NCBI GenBank assembly: GCA_902604785.1
Contig: CACLAC010000002.1
Coordinates: forward strand, 1-64,000
Direction: 5' to 3'
DNA: 64,000 nucleotides
DNA from: an uncultured Pelagibacteraceae bacterium
Lineage (GTDB): Bacteria > Pseudomonadota > Alphaproteobacteria > Pelagibacterales > Pelagibacteraceae
The notes under the pieces were generated by a model. That model was not told the origin of the DNA. It was given only the letters and a program-made list of their open reading frames with translations, and made no database searches. Positions 1-8,224 of the stretch are shown one piece after another (within the stretch, counting starts at the first letter, position 1; each line of letters opens with the position of its first letter). Position numbers and translations under genes: made by a program.

Positions 1-2056
1 TCAAATCTTTATTATAATTATTTTCTATGATCTTTATTGAACCTTCAATTCCAATTTCTTCACCTTTTTCATCAAAACTTTCGGATAATCCATCAGTAAA
101 GGTATAAAATCTATGATTATTTAATTGTTTTGTATTTGTTTTGTAGGTTGATTTATCTTTATGAGAAATAACACCTAAAGGTGGAGAGTTTGATTCAAAC
201 TTTTCATAATTTCCATTATTATCTCTTATAAGCGCCGGTTGATGACCTCCATTAACCCATCGTATTTCTTTTGTAATTATATTATAGTCTCCAAGAATTG
301 AAGTAACAAACATTCCACCAGTTTTTGTTTTAAACAAATCATTATTCATATGAAACATCATTTCATCTGGATCAACTTGGTCTCTGGCCATTACTTCAAA
401 CAATGTTGAAGCTTTTGCCATAACCATCCCAGCGTGAATTCCTTTTCCTGCAACATCTGCTATTATAAAATAAACACTTTCATTATGTGGATAGAAGCTA
501 AAAAAATCACCTGATACTTCTCTTGCTGAAATATTGACCCCACTTACTGGATAATTATCTAAATTTCTTTTTGGTAAAAAATTCTCTTGAACTTTTACTG
601 CGAGTTTTACTTCATTAGATATTCTACTTCGCCATTTTTCTTTTTGTGTTTCGCTACTTTCTAATTTGCTCATTAATTTATTATAATAAAGACCAATTAC
701 TCCACCGGCAGTAAAAGGATCTTGGGGTCCTCTTATTGTTAAATCTTCTGTTTTAGACTGTTTGTCTAGGATTGAGATTAGGTCATGTTCAACTGATACC
801 GCATTATGTTCTGCGATATTCAAACCTAACTCTTCATGTAAAGCACTTACCCTTAAAGGATAAAAATAATTTATTACTTTTAATAAAGTATATGAAGATA
901 GAAATGTAAATATTCCAATAGAAATAACTCCAATAAACTGAGCTTTAATTTGTTCCAACCTAGTTAGGCCGGTACCGAGAATTTCTAAATCTGAAAAAAA
1001 TCCAACAGCTAAGGTTCCCCATATTCCTGCTGCTAAGTGTACTGGAATAGCGCCTACAACATCATCAATTTCAAATTTATTTAAAAGCTCGTTAACATAA
1101 ATTGCAATTAAAGCTCCAACAATTCCAACAAATATAGCCGTAATAGATGTCATTGAATTGCATCCTGCTGTAATTGCAACCAATCCTGCTAGAGGTCCAA
1201 GAATTACATAAAACGCATCTGGTTTTTTATATATTATAAAAGAAGTTGATAAACCGGTTAACAATCCAAATGCAGCTGCAAGAAATGTATTAATTAAAAT
1301 TAAAGGAACAGCTTCATCCATTGCACCGTTACTTCCTCCATTAAAACCAAACCAGCCAAACCAAAGTATTAATGTTCCAAGAACCGCAAGAGGAAAACTA
1401 GATCCAGTAAATTTTCCTTTGTTCGCTTCTGAATATTTTCCTATTCTTGGTCCTAAAATTAATACTGCTGAAAGAGCTATCCATCCCCCTACAGAGTGAA
1501 CAATTGTACTTCCTGCAAAGTCAACAAAACCTATATCGGTTAGCCATCCAGTCGTTTTAACTTGACCAGTAGCAGCTAATAACTGTGTTACGGCATCATA
1601 GTTACTTAAATAACTTGAAGACCATGCCCAATGACCGACTAATGGATAGATTATACCTGTTGCAAGTACAGTAATAATTAAATACCCAACAAATTTCATT
1701 CTTTCAGCAACTGCGCCTGAAATTATTGTTGCTGCCGTTGCAACAAACATTGCCTGAAAAACAAAATAAGTCATATATTCAGTTTTCTCAGTCTTAAAAA
1801 GAAATAAATCGGTTCCAAACAAACCATTAAAGCTTTGACCAAACATTATACCAAAGCCGAATAACCAAAAAATTACAACTGATACTCCAAAGTCAGCAGC
1901 ATTTTTCAGTGCAACATTGATACTGTTTTTATGCCTAGAAAGTCCAGTTTCCATGCACATAAAGCCTGCTTGCATAATAAATACAAGAATTGCACAATCG
2001 ATTACCCAAAGTGTATCTACAAATGATTTTACAGAATCCAGATCAATATTCTCCAT
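1..2056 (-). CDS. Ammonium transporter (Amt/AmtB family) fused to C-terminal SpoIIE/RsbU-type PP2C phosphatase; C-terminus runs off the window
   Basis: Reverse-strand reading from ATG at 2056 gives MENIDLDSVKSFVDTLWVIDCAILVFIMQAGFMCMETGLSRHKNSINVALKN..., Amt transmembrane core, then REVSGDFFSFYPHNESVYFIIADVAGKGIHAGMVMAKA... PP2C motifs; no stop before position 1. Not in supplied ORF track because it is truncated. Confidence 0.9.
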   Translation of the reverse strand, partial: MENIDLDSVKSFVDTLWVIDCAILVFIMQAGFMCMETGLSRHKNSINVALKNAADFGVSVVIFWLFGFGIMFGQSFNGLFGTDLFLFKTEKTEYMTYFVFQAMFVATAATIISGAVAERMKFVGYLIITVLATGIIYPLVGHWAWSSSYLSNYDAVTQLLAATGQVKTTGWLTDIGFVDFAGSTIVHSVGGWIALSAVLILGPRIGKYSEANKGKFTGSSFPLAVLGTLILWFGWFGFNGGSNGAMDEAVPLILINTFLAAAFGLLTGLSTSFIIYKKPDAFYVILGPLAGLVAITAGCNSMTSITAIFVGIVGALIAIYVNELLNKFEIDDVVGAIPVHLAAGIWGTLAVGFFSDLEILGTGLTRLEQIKAQFIGVISIGIFTFLSSYTLLKVINYFYPLRVSALHEELGLNIAEHNAVSVEHDLISILDKQSKTEDLTIRGPQDPFTAGGVIGLYYNKLMSKLESSETQKEKWRSRISNEVKLAVKVQENFLPKRNLDNYPVSGVNISAREVSGDFFSFYPHNESVYFIIADVAGKGIHAGMVMAKASTLFEVMARDQVDPDEMMFHMNNDLFKTKTGGMFVTSILGDYNIITKEIRWVNGGHQPALIRDNNGNYEKFESNSPPLGVISHKDKSTYKTNTKQLNNHRFYTFTDGLSESFDEKGEEIGIEGSIKIIENNYNKDL

Positions 2057-2131
2057 AACGAATTAACATAGTCTAGTTTTATAGATAAAACAAAATTTAA
2101 TTAAATATATTTTGCGCTCAGAATAGGTCTA

Positions 2132-2205
2132 ATCTTTTTTTTTCCAAATAAAATAAAAAAAATATGGAGCTGTAGCTGGAAGAACACCAAGCCAAAACCA
2201 CAGAT
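2132..2205 (-). pseudogene. Remnant of the C-terminus of the 81-aa small membrane protein gene at 4892-5137
   Basis: Reverse strand encodes WFWLGVLPATAPYFFYFIWKKK, near-identical to WFWFGFIPATAPYLFYFIWKKK of the 81-aa ORF; the nucleotide match is obvious by eye. Lies directly after the stop of the second Amt-PP2C gene. Confidence 0.8.
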
Positions 2206-2209
2206 TGAT

Positions 2210-4438
2210 TTATTTTCCGATTCCAATGATAGTTAGATCATCATCAAGAATATCATTGTTTTCTTTAATTCCTTTTTCATTGTAATCCTTTTTCAAACTT
2301 TTTTTTCTAATTTCTTCAGTTGCATTTTCAAGTTCTTTTTTTAAAGAAAAGTTTTTGTGCTTTTTGATCAATTCTTTTACACCATCAATTCCTATTTCTT
2401 TATTATTTTCATCCAAACATTCTGAAAACCCGTCAGTAAAACAATATATTCTTCCCTCATCTAGTTTGAATGAAGCAAGTTTATAAACATCACTATATTT
2501 TTGTCTAATTACCGCTAAAGGAGTTGAGGAAGATGGAAATTCGGTAAAATTATCTCCTTTTCTCAATATTGCTGGTTGATGGCCGGCATTTGAAATTTCT
2601 ACTATATCGGTTTTTAAATTATAGCTACCAACAATTGATGTAATAAATGTTCCAGGTGGATTTGTTTCTTTCAAATCATTGTTCATTTCTAATAAAATTT
2701 CATTTGGTTTGAATTTTTGCCTAGCAAATATTTTGAAGAGGGTAATGGCTTTAGCCATTACCATTCCAGCATTTACTCCTTTTCCAGAAACATCTGATAA
2801 CGTAAAATAAAGTTGGTCATCATGAAGATAAAAATCATAAAAATCACCTGATATTTCTCTGGCTGGAATATTTAATCCATAAATAGGGTAATTTGATAAA
2901 TCTCTATTTGGCATTAATCTTTTTTGAACATTCATTGCAAGTTTAATTTCACTAGAAACCCTATTTTTCCATTTATTTTTTTGCTTTTCTGATTGTTCCA
3001 ACCTTTGCATTAAAACATTGTACTGAGTCCCAATAATTCCACTATCAGTAAATGGATCCTGCGGTGCTCTCATTGAATAATCTTCTGATTTAGCCTGCTT
3101 CGTTAATACTTCTAAAAGTTCGTGGGTATCAGTTGATGCATTGTGTTCTGAAATATTTAAACCTAGCTCTTCTTCTATTTTGCCAACTCTTAAAGGGAAA
3201 ATTAAATTGATTAATTTAAATATTATAAAGGATGAAAAGAAACAAAAACTACCAATGCTAACTATTCCTATTAGTTGAATTATTAATTGTTCAAACCTAG
3301 TTTTTTCAATTCCCATTAATTCAAAATTACCAAATAGTGCAACTGCAATTGTGCCCCAAATTCCACAAGCTAGATGAACTGGGATTGCACTTACTACATC
3401 ATCAATTTTCAATTTTTCTAATAAAACTATTGTTGATCCTGATACTAGTCCCCCAATACTTCCTATTAGAATAGCTTCCGAAGGTGTCACGTGTGCACAT
3501 CCTGCAGTAATTGAAACTAATCCTGCCAAAGGACCTGTGATCATGAATAATGGTTCGGGTTTTTTTAAAACTAGCACACCCATAATACTTGAAAAAATTA
3601 AACCGAATGAAGCAGATAAAAAAGTATTGATTAATATCAAAGGCACCTTTAAATCCATAGCCCCATTGGCTCCCCCATTAAAACCAAACCAACCAAACCA
3701 TAAAATTAACGCTCCCAATGCAGCCATAGGTGTGTTGCTCCCTTGGAAAGTTTTCCTTGCACCTTCTCTAAATCTTCCAGTTCTATTTCCAATAATTAAT
3801 AAAATTGAAAGTGCAACCCAACCTCCAACAGAATGAACAACTGAAGCACCTGCAAAATCTATGTATCCCATTTTACCAAGCCAACCAAATTTTTCACTTG
3901 GATCATCAAAATTAAATGCCCAGGCCCAATGACCAACTATTGGATATAAAAAACCTGAAGTAACAAATGTAATAATTACATATGAAAAAAATCTTAATCT
4001 TTCAGCAACTGCTCCTGATATAATAGTTGCTGCAGTAGCAACAAACATTGCCTGAAAAACAAAGTACGTCTGATAACCAGCTACATGAGTAGTAAAAAAA
4101 TAGAATCTATTTCCAAACAATCCCATTACACTTGTTCCGTACATTAGCGCAAAGCCAAAAGCCCAAAATGTAACCACAGCTATTCCAAAGTCGGTTACGT
4201 TTTTTAATGCTACGTTAATACTGTTTTTATTTCTAGAAAGACCAGACTCTAAACACATAAAGCCTGACTGCATCAAAAATACTAATATTGCGCAAATCAA
4301 TAACCAGAATGTATCTAGGTTTGCTTGTAGAATTGCATCTAGTCGAAATTCTAAAGCCTTTAATGTACCTTTTGTAGGCAGCTGATCAATCTTTGACTGA
4401 AGCTCGTTAATTAATGTTTGAGTATCGGCCTCAGTCAT
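2210..4438 (-). CDS. Ammonium transporter fused to C-terminal SpoIIE/RsbU-type PP2C phosphatase (paralog of 1-2056)
   Basis: 742 aa; Amt motifs FAGASVVHSVGGW and DDVVSAIPVHLACGIWG (twin His retained); C-terminal EISGDFYDFYLHDDQLYFTLSDVSGKGVNAGMVMAKA and DDDLTIIGIGK PP2C motifs. Confidence 0.95.
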   Translation of the reverse strand: MTEADTQTLINELQSKIDQLPTKGTLKALEFRLDAILQANLDTFWLLICAILVFLMQSGFMCLESGLSRNKNSINVALKNVTDFGIAVVTFWAFGFALMYGTSVMGLFGNRFYFFTTHVAGYQTYFVFQAMFVATAATIISGAVAERLRFFSYVIITFVTSGFLYPIVGHWAWAFNFDDPSEKFGWLGKMGYIDFAGASVVHSVGGWVALSILLIIGNRTGRFREGARKTFQGSNTPMAALGALILWFGWFGFNGGANGAMDLKVPLILINTFLSASFGLIFSSIMGVLVLKKPEPLFMITGPLAGLVSITAGCAHVTPSEAILIGSIGGLVSGSTIVLLEKLKIDDVVSAIPVHLACGIWGTIAVALFGNFELMGIEKTRFEQLIIQLIGIVSIGSFCFFSSFIIFKLINLIFPLRVGKIEEELGLNISEHNASTDTHELLEVLTKQAKSEDYSMRAPQDPFTDSGIIGTQYNVLMQRLEQSEKQKNKWKNRVSSEIKLAMNVQKRLMPNRDLSNYPIYGLNIPAREISGDFYDFYLHDDQLYFTLSDVSGKGVNAGMVMAKAITLFKIFARQKFKPNEILLEMNNDLKETNPPGTFITSIVGSYNLKTDIVEISNAGHQPAILRKGDNFTEFPSSSTPLAVIRQKYSDVYKLASFKLDEGRIYCFTDGFSECLDENNKEIGIDGVKELIKKHKNFSLKKELENATEEIRKKSLKKDYNEKGIKENNDILDDDLTIIGIGK

Positions 4439-4452
4439 AGATCAAATTCTAA

Positions 4453-4788
4453 TTAATCAACTAGTTTTCTCGCCTCTCCAGCATCATCAATAAATTTATC
4501 TGATTTTACAACCTTAACTACTTCAAATCCTGTGCCTAAAATTGCATTTTTAAACTCTTCTTCGTTTAAATTAGATTTATCTTCAAATGCAGAAACCGCT
4601 ACTCCTTCAGGCCAAGAAACTTTAACTTTTGCTGTAGGACTTACCGCAATTAATGCTTTTGTAACCATTTTTTGGCATTTGATACACATCATACCATTTA
4701 CTTGGCCAACCATAGACTCTGCTGCATAAAGTAAGTTGTTTATAGAAACAAAAAAAATTAAAAATAATATGCTTAATAATTTTCTCAT
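4453..4788 (-). CDS. Secreted/periplasmic heavy-metal-associated (HMA-like) domain protein
   Basis: 111 aa, signal-peptide-like N-terminus MRKLLSILFLIFFVSINNLLYAAES, then VNGMMCIKCQKMVTKAL with a CxxC motif in HMA-like context. Confidence 0.65.
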   Translation of the reverse strand: MRKLLSILFLIFFVSINNLLYAAESMVGQVNGMMCIKCQKMVTKALIAVSPTAKVKVSWPEGVAVSAFEDKSNLNEEEFKNAILGTGFEVVKVVKSDKFIDDAGEARKLVD

Positions 4789-4891
4789 TTTTTATCTCCT
4801 TACATATAAAGATTTATTTTAAACTAGGTTAAACTTATTAAGAGAAATTTCAATTCAAATTGTGATGAAAATTTATAATAAAATTAGTCAA

Positions 4892-5137
4892 TTATTCTTT
4901 TTTTTTCCAAATAAAATAAAAAAGATATGGAGCTGTAGCTGGAATAAAACCAAACCAAAACCATTCATCCCACCTAAATCCCTTGTCTATAGAAAGACTT
5001 TTTATGCCATTCCACCAGGTCAAATAGCCAATTAAAATCATCCAACCTAGGCTAATACTTACGAATATTTTTGCTTTGTCAGAAAAATTATATTTTGGAA
5101 TATTGTTAAAAAACTCTTTTATGTTATCTAAATTCAT
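4892..5137 (-). CDS. Small membrane protein of unknown function
   Basis: 81 aa with two hydrophobic segments; C-terminus duplicated at 2132-2205. Confidence 0.6.
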   Translation of the reverse strand: MNLDNIKEFFNNIPKYNFSDKAKIFVSISLGWMILIGYLTWWNGIKSLSIDKGFRWDEWFWFGFIPATAPYLFYFIWKKKE

Positions 5138-5146
5138 AAAAAAAAT

Positions 5147-5593
5147 TTAACATTTATTATTTCTAACAGCTTCCCGGGTCTCTAGAGCAAAAGTAATTTC
5201 ACAATCCTTCGAACCGTAGTCTGCAAGTGCTTTGATTGTATAATCTGTTCCATCGCCATATATACAGAAATAAAAATTAATATCTTTATAAGCTATTGGA
5301 ACTCCAAGTCCATCGTCTTCATCAATTATTTTTATTGTTGTGGCTTTAGTAGGAGTGCATGAGCTAGCACCATCAACCCAATATGAATCCGAGTCGGAAA
5401 AATATTCCGTTTGAGCTAATGAGATTTGTTGCATTGTATTTGAAGCCGCTGACATTTTTGTAGTCGTGGTATAAGAACCATAGGCTATTATGCCAACAGA
5501 TGCCAATACTCCTAGAATAGCTACAACAACTAAAAGTTCTATTAAAGTAAAACCTGGACTTAGAAAAAATAATTTTCTATTTTCACTCAACAC
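5147..5593 (-). CDS. Type IV pilin-like protein
   Basis: Class III prepilin signal PGFTLIELLVVVAILGVLASVGIIAYGSY. Confidence 0.85.
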   Translation of the reverse strand: MLSENRKLFFLSPGFTLIELLVVVAILGVLASVGIIAYGSYTTTTKMSAASNTMQQISLAQTEYFSDSDSYWVDGASSCTPTKATTIKIIDEDDGLGVPIAYKDINFYFCIYGDGTDYTIKALADYGSKDCEITFALETREAVRNNKC

Positions 5594-5604
5594 TATAATA
5601 GCTA

Positions 5605-6093
5605 TTACTCAACATTAACTGTGTTTGTTAACAGGTTTGTGTTTTTAGCATCTTCATATTTAGCTGTGCAGGTTTCTATCTTTACACCTGAACTATTTGA
5701 AAGATGAATAACTCCTCTGTCATCAGTATCACAGTTACCTGACTTCGCGCCGCTACTTATAGCGTTTGTAGCTGGGGCGTAAGGATTAGAAAAATCGTCT
5801 GATGCTCCTAAAGAAGCTACTACAGCTTTGATAATTTCATCCGCATCACTTTTGTTTGTATCGCAGTCTAGATTGCCTTCCATTGCTTTTGATTCTCCAA
5901 TGTTGCATTTTTGAAGCTCATTTTGCACCCATTTTTTAACTGAGTTATGATTTGATTTAGAGGCACCTTTTTTTGCTGATTGTGTATATCCGTTATATGC
6001 CACAACTCCAACTGATGCTAAAATTCCTATAATTGCTACAACAACAAGTAGCTCGATTAGTGTAAAACCTTTATTCTTTTTTCTTTTTATCAT
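5605..6093 (-). CDS. Type IV pilin (candidate major pilin)
   Basis: MIKRKKNKGFTLIELLVVVAIIGILASVGVVAYNGY prepilin N-terminus. Confidence 0.88.
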   Translation of the reverse strand: MIKRKKNKGFTLIELLVVVAIIGILASVGVVAYNGYTQSAKKGASKSNHNSVKKWVQNELQKCNIGESKAMEGNLDCDTNKSDADEIIKAVVASLGASDDFSNPYAPATNAISSGAKSGNCDTDDRGVIHLSNSSGVKIETCTAKYEDAKNTNLLTNTVNVE

Positions 6094-6249
6094 AAATTTT
6101 CCTTTATCCTATTTTGTGTAAAAACTTAAAACCTTTCGAGTTAATATATATTCTATTAAAGTATTTTCAACTAACTAAAAATTGGCTTATTACAATAAAA
6201 TACTGCAAAATAACTTGATTTTAATAGAAAATTAATAAATATAACAAAT

Positions 6250-6549
6250 ATGTCGTATAAGGTTACTGAAGAAGGCAACATATCAACTGTCTTTTTAGAT
6301 GGAGAGATTGATATGGATAAAACTGAAGCTGCTAAAGAATTAATAATGCCTTTAATTGAGGCAAAAAAAGAAGTTCATTTAAATCTTAAAGATGTTCAAT
6401 ATATGGACTCATCGGGTATCTCTGTACTCATAGAAAGTCATCAAAAAGCTGAGGAAGTTGGAACAAAAGTTACTTTAAAAGAGATAAGCAAATCAGTTTT
6501 AAAAGTAATAATGATGGCCAAACTAGAACAAATCTTAAATTTAGAATAA
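6250..6549 (+). CDS. STAS-domain anti-sigma factor antagonist (RsbV/SpoIIAA-like)
   Basis: 99 aa; VQYMDSSGISVLIESH motif with the expected phosphorylatable Ser region. Confidence 0.9.
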   Translation: MSYKVTEEGNISTVFLDGEIDMDKTEAAKELIMPLIEAKKEVHLNLKDVQYMDSSGISVLIESHQKAEEVGTKVTLKEISKSVLKVIMMAKLEQILNLE

Positions 6550-6553
6550 ATTT

Positions 6554-6964
6554 ATGAATATAGTTGAGTCACAAGATTTTGCAGTAAATACAAAAAGTCT
6601 TAGAGAGGTTAGAGATTTTGCAAGGAATATTTTTGATAAATCTCCTATTTTACAATCTCAAAAAGATGAACTTGTTCTAGCTATTGCAGAGGCGGCACAA
6701 AATATAGTCAAACATGCCTATAAAGATAATCAGGATACAACAGACAAAATGCAAATTAAGATTTCATTTAAAGACAATGAATTAGAAATAGGTTTTTTTG
6801 ATAAAGGAAAGCCTGTTAATGAAGAAAATATCAAGCATAGAAAATTAGATGATGTTAAGCCAGGAGGATTGGGAACTTATTTTATTCAGCAAATAATGGA
6901 TGAGGTTGTATTTAAAGAGTCAACTGGTTGGCATAACCATTTAGTTTTAACAAAAAAGTATTAA
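6554..6964 (+). CDS. HATPase serine-protein kinase / anti-sigma factor (RsbW/SpoIIAB-like)
   Basis: 136 aa; VLAIAEAAQNIVKHAYK N-box-like and KPGGLGTYFIQQIMDEV G-box-like motifs; immediately downstream of the STAS gene. Confidence 0.88.
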   Translation: MNIVESQDFAVNTKSLREVRDFARNIFDKSPILQSQKDELVLAIAEAAQNIVKHAYKDNQDTTDKMQIKISFKDNELEIGFFDKGKPVNEENIKHRKLDDVKPGGLGTYFIQQIMDEVVFKESTGWHNHLVLTKKY

Positions 6965-6981
6965 AGAATATTAATTAAATA

Positions 6982-8220
6982 TTATCCCATAATAGCACCA
7001 ACATTAAAGATCGGGGAATACATGGCTATCATCAAGCCACCAATCATTAATCCCATAAATACGATCATTATTGGTTCTATTAAACTAGACATATTTTCTA
7101 CAGATGTATCGAATTCTTCCTCATAATATGCAGATACAGAAGTAAACATTTCATCTAAATTACCTGTTTGTTCGCCGACAGAAATTAGCTGACTAAATGT
7201 TGGTGGAAAAACTGGTTCTTTTAAAAATAATTTAGTTAATGTGTCTCCAGAAAAAACACCCTTTTTAACATTTTCCAAAGCTTGTGTTACTACATCGTTA
7301 TTACTAACTGATTTTGCAATTTCAATACTTTCTAATAAATTTACTCCAGCAGCACTTAAATTTCCCATAATTAAAGCAATCCTTGCAATAAGAGATTTTA
7401 AAATCATGTCTCCAAATACTGGAAGTTTTAGAACTCTTTCATGCCACTTGTATCTTATCGCTGGAATTTTGCTTGTTGTATATTTGAATATTGCAAAAAT
7501 AATTGCAAGAATAACAAAAAGCGTCAATCCTCCTGAGCCTCTTAAAAAATTACTCATATTCATAATTACAGCTGTAGGAGTTGGAAGAGCTACGCCCATA
7601 CCATCATACATTTTTGCAAATACTGGGACTACTTTAATTAACATGAAAACACTAACAGTTATTGCTACACTAAACATCACCCCAGGATACATCAACGCTC
7701 CTTTGATTTTCTTTTTTACCTTTTCTCTTTTTTCTAATGAGTCAACTAACTTTAATAAAAATGTATCCAATTTACCGCTGGCTTCTCCAGCTTTGATTAA
7801 ATTTATATAAACGTTATCGAAAATTTTTGGGTATTTTTCAAAGCATTTTGATAAAGTAACACCTCCCTCAAGACTTTTTCTTACATCTTCAATAATTTCC
7901 TTCATTGTTGGATGCTCAATTTGGTCTCTTAACATTTGCAATACGTTCAAAATAGGCAAACCAGCCTTAACCATAGTTGCAAATTGTTTAGAAAAAAGCA
8001 TAACATCTTGTGGTGTTACTTTTTTCTTACCAAACGAAAATCCACCACCTTTTTTCTTTTCTTTGACGGCTTTTTTCTTCTTTGATCTTGCTAAATTTGT
8101 AATAATGATCTTCTGTTCTTTTAGCTTAAAAGACGCTTCTTCTTGATTTAGAGCCTCTATGTCGCCTTCGACATATTTTCCTGCTGAAATACCTTTATAG
8201 GTAAATGTTTCTGAAGACAT
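6982..8220 (-). CDS. pilC: Type IV pilus inner membrane platform protein (PilC/GspF family)
   Basis: 412 aa; MLFSKQFATMVKAGLPILNVLQMLRDQ and LISVGEQTGNLDEMF GspF repeats. Confidence 0.93.
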   Translation of the reverse strand: MSSETFTYKGISAGKYVEGDIEALNQEEASFKLKEQKIIITNLARSKKKKAVKEKKKGGGFSFGKKKVTPQDVMLFSKQFATMVKAGLPILNVLQMLRDQIEHPTMKEIIEDVRKSLEGGVTLSKCFEKYPKIFDNVYINLIKAGEASGKLDTFLLKLVDSLEKREKVKKKIKGALMYPGVMFSVAITVSVFMLIKVVPVFAKMYDGMGVALPTPTAVIMNMSNFLRGSGGLTLFVILAIIFAIFKYTTSKIPAIRYKWHERVLKLPVFGDMILKSLIARIALIMGNLSAAGVNLLESIEIAKSVSNNDVVTQALENVKKGVFSGDTLTKLFLKEPVFPPTFSQLISVGEQTGNLDEMFTSVSAYYEEEFDTSVENMSSLIEPIMIVFMGLMIGGLMIAMYSPIFNVGAIMG

Positions 8221-8224
8221 TCAT

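Noticed and set aside
3537-3836. 99-aa + strand ORF
   Set aside because: Antisense to the Amt core of the 742-aa fusion; no recognisable domain.
7241-7810. 189-aa + strand ORF
   Set aside because: Lies fully antisense to pilC, which has clear GspF-family motifs; low-complexity artefact.
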